The notes: generated from the sequence alone by a model not told the origin. Positions 45,960 through 58,550 are shown, counted from the stretch's first letter. The stretch: DNA of 64,000 bases from Paragorgia papillata (GCA_035771165.1 JAWNZC010000176.1:451501-515500), one strand, 5' to 3'. Numbers and translations are program-made.

Positions 45960-46299
45960 GCAAGCAAAGATAGTGAAAAGAAATGTGGTGATTCAACATG
46001 GAGGGCAGCAGGAAATACATTGAAAATGAAAAAGAGCATGGATGAAACTGGCCTTGAAATTGCAGGTTGTAGGCATGGCATTGCACAACATTCTGTTAAC
46101 ATGCTATATGGTGAAGTGTATGGTTATGCCCACTACATGCAAACAACATTTTTTTATACCAGGTAAAGTGCAATTCTTTTGGTATGATGTTGTTTGCAAG
46201 TATTGGCCATGGCTTAAAAAGCATGACATGTCATCAGCCCAGTAAATGCAACCTGCACTTTCTGTCATACATGCCAAAGCTCATTCATGGTCATGTCAG
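45960..46299 (+). pseudogene. KDZ-type transposase, exon B (core)
   Basis: Starts after TTTTTTTAG with ASKDSEKKCGDSTWRAAGN, then LDETGLE-type LEIAGCRHGIAQHSVNM and LYGEVYGYAHYMQTTF, the family's C-G-S-W ... GxxxAxCRHG ... GEIxxY pattern. The frame shifts at a T7 run (about 46150) into IPGKVQFFWYDVVCKYWPWL, whose YDVxCKY contains a candidate catalytic Asp. There is then a TAA (46243-46245) and, in frame, MQPALSVIHAKAHSWSCQ. Donor CAG|GTATAA. Only two lesions across ~113 codons; sequencing error or recent decay. Confidence 0.8.
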
Positions 46300-46435
46300 G
46301 TATAACTGTAATTTATTAGTTATCAGTCAGTGACTCAGTGTTATTGCACTGCACACGTACTGCATAATGTTGTGTATTATTCAAACTATGTAATAAGAAG
46401 GTGTTTGTTTTTGACTTTTTTCATGTTTGTTAAAG

Positions 46436-46553
46436 CGTTTATGGGGAGGAAGGTGGCAAAAAGGTGCCTGTGGTACAACTGGAGAGGAAGTTGAACAGAT
46501 AAATAGTTACTTTTCCAGACTTAATTCAACAACTAAGCACATGCGACCTGAAG
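46436..46553 (+). CDS. KDZ-type transposase, exon C
   Basis: From acceptor TTGTTAAAG: RLWGGRWQKGACGTTGEEVE then QINSYFSRLNSTTKHMRPE, ending in phase 1 before GTGAATAA. The TTGEEVEQ-NSYFSRLxxTTKHM block is the strongly conserved C-terminal core of KDZ proteins, with a candidate catalytic Glu. Open throughout. Confidence 0.8.
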
Positions 46554-46972
46554 GTGAATAAATAGTATTTCATTGCGTATAATTACATGTGAGCACTTGT
46601 ACATGTGTGGTACTTGTACATATTTAGGCATAACATGTTAATATCGTTGCAAGTTTAGAATACTAATGGGGCCTAATGGGCCTTTTTACTCCACTGATGA
46701 AATATTGTTTCTATCCGCTTTTTAAATTTTTGATCTTTTATTATAGGAAATTAATGCATCAGCATCAATTTTTTCCACAAGTTAAGTTAATGTGGAATAA
46801 CTTACTATTGAGGCTGATTTTCAGTTATGAGTTTTTCTTAGGTTTTTTTTTTATCTAGGCAAGACTTAAAAAAGCCATAACCATGTTTAAGTAGTCCCCC
46901 ATGTGAATAACAGTAATTCAGCAATATTAAAACCGGAGTTGGGAGGAACTGTGTTTTCTTTTTTTATATCAG

Positions 46973-47058
46973 CTCGTGAGGAAACGTTGACTGAAAGTGC
47001 TCTTTCATGGAACAGGAGGAAGATAGAAGGACTGCCAATTGCGTTAGCAAAACGTTAT
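46973..47058 (+). pseudogene. KDZ-type transposase, exon D, 5' part (interrupted)
   Basis: From acceptor TATATCAG, phase-compatible with exon C: AREETLTESALSWNRRKIEG then LPIALAKRY. It stops at CGTTAT, where the 12.0-kb element begins with CACGGGACG. Beyond the element, TATGTTAAA|GTAAATAG at 59085 supplies a continuation and a donor-like site, so the exon is split by insertion. Confidence 0.75.
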
Positions 47059-47079
47059 CACGGGACGAAAAAATGAAAT

Positions 47080-47440
47080 TGCGATAAATTTGCACATTTG
47101 CAAATAATTTGCAAATTTGTTAAACTAAATTTGCATGTAATATGCTAATGGCGTGTTTTGAATTTGCATTCCGATAAATTTGCAACGACTTTGCATATGA
47201 ATTTGCGCATTTGCAAATTAGTTACCAAATTTGCAAATAAATTTGCCTACGAGGGTAAATTTAAAGCAAATTTGAAAAGAAATTTGCACGACTTTGCACA
47301 ATAGTTTATTCAACTTTACTGTTTGTAACTTTGCAAAATTTTACTAATGAATTTGCTCACGTCAATTTTTAATGCAAATTCGTCATTAAATTTGCTAACT
47401 TTGACGCCGTTGCAAATTTATTGTAAAACTGAAGTTTGGA
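47080..47440. repeat. left subterminal AATTTGCA repeat tract
   Basis: Dozens of ATTTGCA/TTTGCAAA words in both orientations, typical of transposase-binding subterminal repeats. The last part (about 47325-47440, GTAACTTTGCAAAATTTTAC...) recurs as a direct repeat at 48095-48215. The stretch between them (47440-48095) is AT-rich without a gene. Confidence 0.8.
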
Positions 47441-48224
47441 CCGTCTTCTATAAAAGTACAATTTTTAGGATGTTTTGATCAAAGCTTGACAAACTTAGTA
47501 AATGATCAGAATCTGATAAGGCTGAGCGCGTTCTTTTGAGATAAAAACGATACACCTGTATAAGAATATTTTGTCGATAATTAAAACATGGGCATCTCTT
47601 GTATAGTTGTTTGTTAGGAACCTCTATTGATCGATATTCTCATACAAGCGAAAACCTGTTTGCATGCACTACAGTTCACCACAGTTTAATAGCGCTTTTT
47701 TAAGCGTGAACATCGGTAAGCAGATACTGAAACTAGGTCCCAAATTTAAACGTATTGCAACGTCGGCTAATAGAGATTTAACTGAATTATGTGATGTTTT
47801 TTTACATATAATACGAGCAGGTCTTTCACCAATCTCGATCCTATCTGAAAGAAGTAAAAATTAGAAAAACGAGTAATTATCTGCCTGTATAATCAGTTCA
47901 ACCATTAAATGAGATATATGTTTATTATACATGTTGTGGTCTCACCAACACTTGATTACTCTAGTTCTTTGTCTTTTAATTTTTTTGTCTTTAGTTACTC
48001 TTGAAAAAATTAAGACTTCAAACCTAAATAGATCTGGTAGTTTTAAAATATATGTACGGCCAATTCTTATTAGCTATTATAAGTGCTAATTACATTTTGC
48101 TGTTTTGTAACTTTGCGAAATTTTACTAATGAATTTGCTCATGTCAATTTAAAAAGCAAATTTGTAGTTAAATTTGCACAACTTTCCCACCGTTGCAAAT
48201 ATATAGCGTAAAATTGAATAAAAC

Positions 48225-48225
<1 letters not shown>

Positions 48226-48280
<55 letters not shown>

Positions 48281-48425
48281 GTAGTCAATCAATCAATCAT
48301 TCATTCATTCAAACAACAATTAATTAAACAATTAGTCAATCAATCAATCAATCAATCAATCGATCAATCAATCATTGATCAATCAAAACTAACTAATTAA
48401 TTAATTAATCAATAACAATTAATCA
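48226..48425. repeat. AATC microsatellite, imperfect
   Basis: About 200 bp of AATC units with ATTC and TTAA interruptions. From here to about 49430 the sequence is AT-rich; a ~60-codon frame at 48664 ending in AAGATGGCGG-like sequence has no recognised domain. Confidence 0.9.
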
Positions 48426-49429
48426 ACAGTGCCTTGTTCATTCAGATAACAAAAACCGAAAATATGCTTTTTGTTCGACCAAAAAAATATAACCCTATGT
48501 TCTAGACTTAGAATGACAAAAATTGTAACGTATCCTACCAAGAGGATACCCTATATAGCCTGTATCATAGAGCACCCGCGCTCATCGAGAAACAACACGA
48601 ATGCTTAAAACATGCTTATACACAAGCTTCTACAGAAAGGCATTTGCCTAAATATGAAAAAGTATGCTAAAAAACCTAAATACTTTTTGCGGCAGTGCTT
48701 TCATAATTCGATGTTTTTATCGATGCGTCATCGGAAGTCGTCGGATTAAAGTCGGAGCCTTGTTCATAGTTTTATTGGCCAATCATATCTCAAGAAATTT
48801 CCCGCTAAAACACACTAATTCATGCAAGAAGATGGCGGTTGGTTTAGTCTGAATGGACACAAGGAAAAAATCCATCTTTTTATGGTGAACATCTACAAAA
48901 AAACGCCATCATTTGTCACCAAAGTGGTACCTTAGGAAACCTCTGTTGTTTATCCCGTACTATTTGTCTGAATATGTGGATTTTTTGACGTCGAAAAAGC
49001 TTGTTAAACACTGCAGTGACGGCACTGTACAAACAAAAAACTGAAAACGAAGATTGATCACGACAAACGACGCCAAAAAAATTGAAGAAATCACGTTGCT
49101 TTGATAAAAAGAGGTTAGTAAACTGAAGGAGTGTGAACTATTAGTAATAGTATTCTGTATCTTGGATTAAATTCCAGTATTCTACAGCGGGATAAATAGC
49201 GTTTGTATCTTCGAAGTCTTCGAAAAATATAAATTTTGACAGTGTTTGACCCATACATCAAATATCTAAGTTTGGCATGTAAAAACAAGTTAAATCGTTA
49301 CTAGTTTTTGTATTTTATAAATGTATTTTGTAAGTTAAAACTTTTTGTGGTTACTCTTTGCAACCCTTGTTTTATAAATAAAAGTTTATATAAGCTTATC
49401 AAGGCTTTCTCAATTCCTTTTTTGGGCCA

Positions 49430-49725
49430 GAACTTAACTATAGAACACCAAACATAAAGACAGAAAGATATTCTACCAACTAAATAAGACAAGTAAGTAA
49501 GTAGAAAGAAACAATTTGTTTATTTTTAAGTGCAGCTAATCTCATACCTATATAATACTTTTTATAGGTGATGCATTATTTAAGATGGTGTTTATACTAT
49601 TGTACTGTATTGAATTATATTCAAATGTTTTGTTTGAATGTATTGCACTATTGTAAATATTTATTTTATTATTTTGTATAGTTTTACAGTGTCTTAAAAG
49701 GTATAAACATTCTCTTTGCATTGTA
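49430..49725. repeat. flank block preceding satellite 1
   Basis: A ~150-bp block with CCAAACATAAAGACAGAAAG, ATATTCTACCAAC and AAGTAAGTAG recurs, diverged, at about 51128-51215 and 51575-51660. Each copy lies shortly before a pentamer array. After it comes pentamer-like TATTGTACTGTATTG. Confidence 0.75.
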
Positions 49726-50845
49726 TTGCAGAGAGCTGTATTGTATATTGTATTGTATTGTATTGTGTGTGTGTGCTGTATTGTGTATTGTATTGTGTGT
49801 GCTGTGTTTTGCTGTTTTGTATTGTGTGTGCTGTGTTGTGTGTGCTGTGTTGTGCTGTGTGTGCTGTGCTGTGCTGTGTGTGCTGTGCTGTGCTGTGCTG
49901 TGTGTGCTGTGCTGTGCTGTGTGTGCTGTGCTGTGCTGTGTGTGCTGTGTGTGCTGTGTGTGCTGTGTGTGCTGTGTGTGCTGTGTGTGCTGTGTGTGCA
50001 GTGTGTGCTGTGTGTGCTGTGTGTGCTGTGTGTGCTGTGTTGTGCTGTGCTGTGTTGTGCTGTGTTGTGCTGTGTTGTGCTGTGTTGTGCTGTGTGTGCT
50101 GTGCTGTGCTGTGCTGTGATGTGATGTGCTGTGCTGTGTTGTGTTGTGCTGTGCTGTGTTGTGCTGTGCTGTGTTGTGTTGTGTTGTGTTGTGTTGTGTT
50201 GTGTTGTGTTGTGTTGTGTTGTGTTGTGTTGTGTTGTGTTGTGTTGTGTTGTGTTGTGTTGTGTTGTGTTGTGTTGTGTTGTGTTGTGCTGTGTTGTGTT
50301 GTCCTGTGTTGTGCTGTGTTGTGCTGTGTTGTGCTGTGTTGTGCTGTGTTGTGCTGTGTTGTGCTGTGTGTGCTGTGCTGTGCTGTGCTGTGCTGTGCTG
50401 TGCTGTGCTGTGCTGTGTTGTGTTGTGTTGTGCTGTGCTGTGTGTGCTGTGTGTGCTGTGCTATGTTGTGCTGTGCGGTGTTGTGCTGTGCTGTGATGTG
50501 TTGTGTTGTGCTGTGTTGTTTTGTGCTGTGCTGCTGTGTTGTGTTGTGTTTGTGTTGTCCTGTGTTGTGTTGTGTTGTGTTGTGTTGTGTTGTGTTGTGT
50601 TGTGTTGTGTTGTGTTTGTGTTGTGTTGTGCTGTGCTGTGCTGTGCTGTGCTGTGTTGTGTTGTGTTGTGTTGTGTTGTGTTGTGTTGTGTTGTGTTGTG
50701 TTGTATTGTATTGTATTGTATTGTGTTGTATTGTATTGTATTGTATTGTATTGTATTGTATTGTATTGTATTGTATTGTATTGTATTGTATTGTATTGCT
50801 CATTGCATTGCAATGCAATTTATTGCATTCCATTGCATTGTAATA
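49726..50845. repeat. pentamer satellite TGTGC/TGTTG/TATTG
   Basis: About 1.1 kb of five-base units changing in blocks: TATTG, then TGTGC/TGTGTGC, then TGTTG, mixed TGTGC/TGTTG, and finally a pure TATTG block (50701-50798). Because the units contain no stop in any phase, frames of up to 421 codons are open on both strands; they are not genes. Confidence 0.97.
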
Positions 50846-51705
50846 TTGTATTATATAGTAAATTTTCAAGCATTTATCTTTTAAGTGCTGCTTATATCAT
50901 ACCTATTTAATACCTATTGTACTGCACTGCACTGTATTGTATTGTACTTTATTTGTACTTTACTGTACTGTACTGCATTGTTTTTTATTGTTATTGCATT
51001 GTATTGGAGTGTTGTAAAGTTTTGTATTGTATAGTTTTGCAGTCTATCAACATTTATTGCATTGTAATGAGGACTGTGTCAGATTGCGTTCACTCTATTT
51101 CAATATCTTAAATTTTCATGTAATTTATTAGGTTAGAACCAAACAAAAATACAGAAAGATATAATTTTATTCTACTAACTATTTAACAAGTAAGTAGAAA
51201 AATATGTTTATTTTAAATGTGACTTATTTATAAATTATTAAAGATGATTTTTATATAATGTTGTTCTGTATAAGTATATTGTAAAGTTTTTAGAGATGTG
51301 CCAGATCTGGGTATTGGTGCCCAGTGGGCAGTATCCAGTAAAATTCTGCTATCAGGCAGTGTCTGGTATTTGGTAAAACAGTTTTATAGTTTTAAAGGAC
51401 TGCCTCCCTTCCCTTGCCTTAATTATTTTGTCTTGCCTCACTTTGCCTAATTTACTTCTCAGGTATTGTTATGCATTTGCATTGTAATTTGGATTGATTC
51501 AAATTACTGCATTGTAATTTTGCAAGTAAATTTATTTTGTATCATAACTTTTCATATGTTATTTCTAGACCAGAGTTTAACTATATTCCACCAAACATAG
51601 AGACAGAAAGATATTTACAAGTATAGACAAGTAAGTACTGTAGAAAACAACAATTTTATACCTATTTTATGCACTATACCTATGTATAAATAGATATCTA
51701 TATAT
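50846..51705. repeat. inter-satellite region with degenerate pentamers
   Basis: 50925-51080 is decayed TATTG/TACTG; two further copies of the flank block are at about 51128 and 51575. No gene. Confidence 0.7.
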
Positions 51706-54700
51706 TGCATCTTGTCTTGTCTTGCATCTTGTCTTGGATTTTGTCTTGTCTTGTCTTGCATTTTGTCTTGTCTTGTCTTGCATCTTGTCTTGTCTTGCAT
51801 CTTGTCTTGTCTTCCATCCTGTCTTGTCTTGTCTTCTCTTGCATCTTGTCTTGTCTTGTCTTGTCTTGTCTTGTCTTGCATCTTGTCTTGCATTTTGTCT
51901 TCTCTTGCATTTTGTCTTGTCTTGTCTTGCATCTTGTCTTGTCTTGCATCTTGTCTTGTCTTGCATCTTGTCTTGTCTTGCATCTTGTCTTGCATTTGTC
52001 TTGTTTTGTATTTTGTCTTGTCTTGTCTTGTCTTGTCTTGTCTTGTCTTGTCTTGTCTTGCATCTTGTCTTGTCTTGCATCTTGTCTTGCATTTTGTCTT
52101 GTCTTGCATTTTGTCTTGTCTTGTCTTGCTTTTTGTCTTGTCTTGCATCTTGTCTTGTCTTGCATCTTGCATCTTGTCTTGCATCTTGCATCTTGTCTTC
52201 CATCTTGCATCTTGTCTTGCATCTAGCATCTTGCATCTTGTCTTGTCTTGCATCTTGTCTTGTCTTCCATCCTGTCTTGTCTTGTCTTGTCTTGTCTTGC
52301 ATCTTGTCTTGTCTTGTCTTGTCTTGTCTTGTCTTGTCTTGTCTTGTCTTGTCTTGTCTTGTCTTGCATCTTGTCTTGCATTTTGTCTTGTCTTGCATTT
52401 TGTCTTGTCTTGTCTTGTCTTGCATCTTGTCTTGTCTTGCATCTTGTCTTGTCTTGCATCTTGTCTTGTCTTGCATCTTGTCTTGTCTTGCATTTGTCTT
52501 ATTTTGTATTTTGTCTTGTCTTGTCTTGTCTTGTCTTGTCTTGTCTTGTCTTGTCTTGTCTTGTCTTGTCTTGTCTTGCATCTTGCATCTTGTCCTGCAT
52601 CTTGCATCTTGCATCTTGTCTTGTCTTGCATCTTGTCTTGTCTTGTCTTGCATCTTGTCTTGTCTTGCATCTTGTCTTGTCTTGCATCTTGTCTTGTCTT
52701 GTCATGCATCTTGTCTTGTCTTGCATCTTGTCTTGTCTTGCGTCTTGTCTTGCATCTTGTCTTGTCTTGCATCTTGTCTTGTCTTGCATTTTGTCTTGTC
52801 TTGCATCTTGTCTTGTCTTGCATCTTGTCTTGTCTTGCATCTTGTCTTGTCTTGCATCTTGTCTTGTCTTGCATCTTGTCTTGTCTTGCATCTTGTCGTG
52901 TCTTGCATCTTGTCGTGTCTTGCATCTTGTCTTGTCTTGCATCTTGTCTTGTCTTGCATCTTGTCTTGTCTTGCATCTTGTCTTGTCTTGCATCTTGTCT
53001 TGTATTGCATCTTGTCTTGTCTTGCATCTTGTCTTGTCTTGCATCTTGTCTTGTCTTGCATCTTGTCTTGTCTTGCATCTTGTCTTGCATCTTGTCTTGA
53101 CTTGCATCTTGTCTTGTCTTGCATCTTGTCTTGTCTTGCGTCTTGTCTTGTCTTGCGTCTTGTCTTGTCTTGCGTCTTGTCTTGTCTTGCGTCTTGTCTT
53201 GTCTTGTCTTGTCTTGCGTCTTGTCTTGTCTTGCGTCTTGTCTTGTCTTGCATCTTGTCTTGTCTTGCATCTTGTCTTGTCTTGCATCTTGTCTTGTCTT
53301 GCATCTTGTCTTGTCTTGCATCTTGTCTTGTCTTGCATCTTGTCTTGTCTTGTCTTGCATCTTGTCTTGTCTTGCATCTTGTCTTGTCTTGCATCTTGTC
53401 TTGTCTTGCATCTTGTCTTGTCTTGCATCTTGTCTTGTATCGCATCTTGTCTTGTCTTGCATCTTGTCTTGTCTTGCATCTTGTCTTGTCTTGCATCTTG
53501 TCTTGTCTTGCATCTTGTCTTGTCTTGCATCTTGTCTTGTCTTGCATCTTGTCTTGTCTTGCATCTTGTCTTGTCTTGCATCTTGTCTTGGATTTTGTCT
53601 TGTCTTGTCTTGCATTTTGTCTTGTCTTGTCTTGCATCTTGTCTTGTCTTTCATCTTGTCTTGTCTTCCATCCTGTCTTGTCTTGTCTTGTCTTCTCTTG
53701 CATCTTGTCTTGTCTTGTCTTGTCTTGTCTTGTCTTGTCTTGCATCTTGTCTTGCATTTTGTCTTCTCTTGCATTTTGTCTTGTCTTGTCTTGCATCTTG
53801 TCTTGTCTTGCATCTTGTCTTGTCTTGCATCTTGTCTTGTCTTGCATCTTGTCTTGCATTTGTCTTGTTTTGTATTTTGTCTTGTCTTGTCTTGTCTTGT
53901 CTTGTCTTGTCTTGTCTTGTCTTGTCTTGTTTTGTCTTGCATCTTGTCTTGTCTTGCATCTTGTCTTGCATTTTGTCTTGTCTTGCATTTTGTCTTGTCT
54001 TGTCTTGTCTTGCTTTTTGTCTTGTCTTGCATCTTGTCTTGTCTTGCATCTTGCATCTTGTCTTGCATCTTGCATCTTGTCTTGCATCTAGCATCTTGCA
54101 TCTTGTCTTGTCTTGCATCTTGTCTTGTCTTCCATCCTGTCTTGTCTTGTCTTGTCTTGTCTTGTCTTGTCTTGTCTTGTCTTGCATCTTGTCTTGTCTT
54201 GTCTTGTCTTGTCTTGTCTTGTCTTGTCTTGTCTTGTCTTGTCTTGTCTTGTCTTGTCTTGTCTTGTCTTGTCTTGTCTTGTCTTGCATCTTGTCTTGCA
54301 TTTTGTCTTGTCTTGCATTTTGTCTTGTCTTGTCTTGTCTTGCATCTTGTCTTGTCTTGCATCTTGTCTTGTCTTGCATCTTGTCTTGTCTTGCATTTGT
54401 CTTATTTTGTATTTTGTCTTGTCTTGTCTTGTCTTGTCTTGTCTTGTCTTGTCTTGTCTTGTCTTGTCTTGTCTTGTCTTGTCTTGTCTTGTCTTGTCTT
54501 GTCTTGTCTTGTCTTGTCTTGTCTTGCATCTTGCATCTTGTCCTGCATCTTGCATCTTGCATCTTGTCTTGTCTTGCATCTTGTCTTGTCTTGTCTTGCA
54601 TCTTGTCTTGTCTTGCATCTTGTCTTGTCTTGCATCTTGTCTTGTATTGCATCTTGTCTTGTCTTGCATCTTGTCTTGTCTTGCATCTTGTCTTGTCTTG

Positions 54701-57441
54701 CATCTTGTCTTGTCTTGCATCTTGTCTTGTCTTGCATCTTGTCTTGTCTTGCATCTTGTCTTGTCTTGCATCTTGTCTTGTCTTGTCTTGCATCTTGTCT
54801 TGTCTTGCATCTTGTCTTGTCTTGTCTTGTCTTGTCTTGTCTTGCGTCTTGTCTTGTCTTGTCTTGTCTTGTCTTGTCTTGCGTCTTGTCTTGTCTTGCG
54901 TCTTGTCTTGTCTTGCGTCTTGTCTTGTCTTGCGTCTTGTCTTGTCTTGCGTCTTGTCTTGTCTTGCGTCTTGTCTTCTCTTGCATCTTGTCTTGTCTTG
55001 TCTTGTCTTGTCTTGTCTTGTCTTGTCTTGTCTTGCATCTTGTCTTGCATTTTGTCTTCTCTTGCATTTTGTCTTGTCTTGTCTTGCATCTTGTCTTGTC
55101 TTGCATCTTGTCTTGTCTTGCATCTTGTCTTGTCTTGCATCTTGTCTTGCATTTGTCTTGTTTTGTATTTTGTCTTGTCTTGTCTTGTCTTGTCTTGTCT
55201 TGTCTTGTCTTGTCTTGTCTTGTCTTGTCTTGCATCTTGTCTTGTCTTGCATCTTGTCTTGCATTTTGTCTTGTCTTGCATTTTGTCTTGTCTTGTCTTG
55301 CTTTTTGTCTTGTCTTGCATCTTGTCTTGTCTTGCATCTTGCATCTTGTCTTGCATCTTGCATCTTGTCTTGCATCTAGCATCTTGCATCTTGTCTTGTC
55401 TTGCATCTTGTCTTGTCTTCCATCCTGTCTTGTCTTGTCTTGTCTTGTCTTGTCTTGTCTTGTCTTGCATCTTGTCTTGTCTTGTCTTGTCTTGTCTTGT
55501 CTTGTCTTGTCTTGCATCTTGTCTTGCATTTTGTCTTGTCTTGCATTTTGTCTTGTCTTGTCTTGTCTTGCATCTTGTCTTGTCTTGCATCTTGTCTTGT
55601 CTTGCATCTTGTCTTGTCTTGCATTTGTCTTATTTTGTATTTTGTCTTGTCTTGTCTTGTCTTGTCTTGTCTTGTCTTGTCTTGTCTTGTCTTGTCTTGT
55701 CTTGTCTTGTCTTGTCTTGTCTTGTCTTGTCTTGTCTTGTCTTGTCTTGTCTTGTCTTGCATCTTGCATCTTGTCCTGCATCTTGCATCTTGCATCTTGT
55801 CTTGTCTTGCATCTTGTCTTGTCTTGTCTTGCATCTTGTCTTGTCTTGCAATCTTGTCTTGTCTTGCATCTTGTCTTGTCTTGCATCTTGTCTTGTCTTG
55901 CATCTTGTCTTGTATTGCATCTTGTCTTGTCTTGCATCTTGTCTTGTCTTGCATCTTGTCTTGTCTTGCATCTTGTCTTGTCTTGCATCTTGTCTTGTCT
56001 TGCATCTTGTCTTGTCTTGCATCTTGTCTTGTCTTGCATCTTGTCTTGTCTTGCATCTTGTCTTGTCTTGCATCTTGTCTTGTCTTGCATCTTGTCTTGC
56101 ATTTTGTCTTGTCTTGCATTTTGTCTTGTCTTGTCTTGTCTTGCTTTTTGTCTTGTCTTGCATCTTGTCTTGTCTTGCATCTTGCATCTTGTCTTGCATC
56201 TTGCATCTTGTCTTGCATCTAGCATCTTGCATCTTGTCTTGTCTTGCATCTTGTCTTGTCTTCCATCCTGTCTTGTCTTGTCTTGTCTTGTCTTGTCTTG
56301 TCTTGTCTTGCATCTTGTCTTGTCTTGTCTTGTCTTGTCTTGTCTTGTCTTGTCTTGCATCTTGTCTTGCATTTTGTCTTGTCTTGCATTTTGTCTTGTC
56401 TTGTCTTGTCTTGCATCTTGTCTTGTCTTGCATCTTGTCTTGTCTTGCATCTTGTCTTGTCTTGCATTTGTCTTATTTTGTATTTTGTCTTGTCTTGTCT
56501 TGTCTTGTCTTGTCTTGTCTTGTCTTGTCTTGTCTTGTCTTGTCTTGTCTTGTCTTGTCTTGTCTTGTCTTGTCTTGTCTTGTCTTGTCTTGTCTTGTCT
56601 TGCATCTTGCATCTTGTCCTGCATCTTGCATCTTGCATCTTGTCTTGTCTTGCATCTTGTCTTGTCTTGTCTTGCATCTTGTCTTGTCTTGCATCTTGTC
56701 TTGTCTTGCATCTTGTCTTGTCTTGCATCTTGTCTTGTCTTGCATCTTGTCTTGTATTGCATCTTGTCTTGTCTTGCATCTTGTCTTGTCTTGCATCTTG
56801 TCTTGTCTTGCATCTTGTCTTGTCTTGCATCTTGTCTTGTCTTGCATCTTGTCTTGTCTTGCATCTTGTCTTGTCTTGCATCTTGTCTTGTCTTGCATCT
56901 TGTCTTGTCTTGCATCTTGTCTTGTCTTGCATCTTGTCTTGTCTTGCATCTTGTCTTGTCTTGCATCTGGTCTTGTCTTGCGTCTTGTCTTGTCTTTCGT
57001 CTTGTCTTGTCTTGCGTCTTGTCTTGCGTCTTGTCTTGTCTTGCGTCTTGTCTTGTCTTGCGTCTTGTCTTGTCTTGCGTCTTGTCTTGTCTTGCGTCTT
57101 GTCTTGTCTTGCGTCTTGTCTTGTCTTGCGTCTTGTCTTGTCTTGCGTCTTGTCTTGTCTTGCGTCTTGTCTTGACTTGTCTTGCGTCTTGTCTTGTCTT
57201 GTCTTGCGTCTTGTCTTGTCTTGTCTTGCGTCTTGTGTTGTCTTGCGTCTTGTCTTGTCTTGCGTCTCTTCTCGTCTTGCATCTTGTCTTGCGTATCGTC
57301 TTGCGTCTCACTCTTGTCTTGCATCTTGTCTTACGTCTTTTCTTGCATCTTGTCTTGCATCTTGTCTTGCGGCTTGTCTTGCGTCTTGTCTTGCGTCTTG
57401 TCTTGCGTCTTGTCTTGCGTCTTGTCCTGCTCTAGTCTGTT
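51706..57441. repeat. 5.7-kb TCTTG satellite with higher-order structure
   Basis: Units of TCTTG with CATCTTG-type variants produce 12-base TCTTGTCTTGCA and related mixtures. A marker word, CATCTAGCATCTTGCATCTT, occurs at about 52218, 54084, 55373 and 56216, and CATTTGTCTT(A/G)TTTTGTATT at about 51993, 52490, 53859, 54393, 55150, 55620 and 56464; they define repeated blocks of ~0.5-1.9 kb. Near the right end CATC gives way to CGTC variants. Open frames of up to 1438 codons are by-products of the pentamer. Confidence 0.97.
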
Positions 57442-58550
57442 GTGAGCATGCACATTAACAAGTGTTGTATTTTTATGTGCAGTGTATGTTAATCATAATT
57501 TTAAATAAAATTTTTAAAAATGTCTTCTTTTCCTTTGTTGTATAGAAACTTCAACATCGTTAAATATCCGGACAACAAATTACGGGAAAAAATGTCTGGT
57601 GGAGCCTCATAGCCAAGTTGTTCAGATAGTTATCTTGTTCAGTAGCTTTTTTCATTATTTCATTCAATCGGATGGACTATATTTTTTCACTTCACAACAT
57701 TCTTCAAAATATAAAAATCTTTATTGATGTTCATACAATGTCATTCGCAAAAATCAATAATCTCTGTTTAGATATAGCTAATATTACATAGAAGTGACGT
57801 CTAAACAACTATGTGACGGAGAATATGTTTCTTATCAGATTGAATAGACCTACTGTAGTTCAGAAACTAATGGACAACTTGGCAAAAGAAAAACAAAACA
57901 AGAAGGAAATGCTTTCAATCCAATACATAACAATGAACTGTTAATTGAAATTAGTTTAAAAATTTAACTCTTTCCTGTCGGAATTGGTGTTTAGTATTTT
58001 ATTCTGGCTAACGCCAGACGATTTTATTCACCTCTAGGGAAGCCCTCGAACAGGAATGAGTTAATGTTAATTTGTCCATGAGTATGTAGGTTAGGATCAA
58101 ATAGACATCGCGAAAAAAATAACAATTCTTAATTTGTTTAAATACCGTAAATGTTTGCATATGTTACCGTTACAGTTTGTTATTTATCTTTTTAAAGTTT
58201 TTATATATATAATAAACATTTGTTAGGGATATTTATATGTTTATATTTATAGGAATTCTATATCCTGTAGGTAACGCGATCACCTGGTTTCTATTTTGTG
58301 ACAACAAAGACAGAGGCGCGGGATCTATCCCTGCGGCCGCTCAAGGATTTTTGCGACCAGCAAAGACAAGTGACGACAAGAATTTTAAAATCTTCTTTTC
58401 TCTTGTCGGAAGGACCCTTATATACTTAGCTTCACTCTCCGCGGTCGCTACGACATTGTTGCGTCCAATTGAAAACCGGGCTTGATGTTTGCTCACAATA
58501 ATTCAATAAATTAACAGTGTTTAAATGCAAAAAAAATAATTTGAACTACA
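57442..58550. other. AT-rich interior of the 12-kb element, no gene
   Basis: A single 82-codon frame at 58237-58485 (MFIFIGILYPVGNAITWFLF...) has a hydrophobic start but no recognised domain. AACGCCAGACGATTTTATTCA near 58009 resembles repeat ends seen in other cnidarian sequence; otherwise nothing. Confidence 0.4.

Noticed and set aside
49548..57458. Very long open frames on both strands (up to 1438 codons)
   Set aside because: They are created by stop-free pentamer satellites in which all frames are open and overlapping; composition is purely repeat-derived and no start, splice or domain evidence exists.
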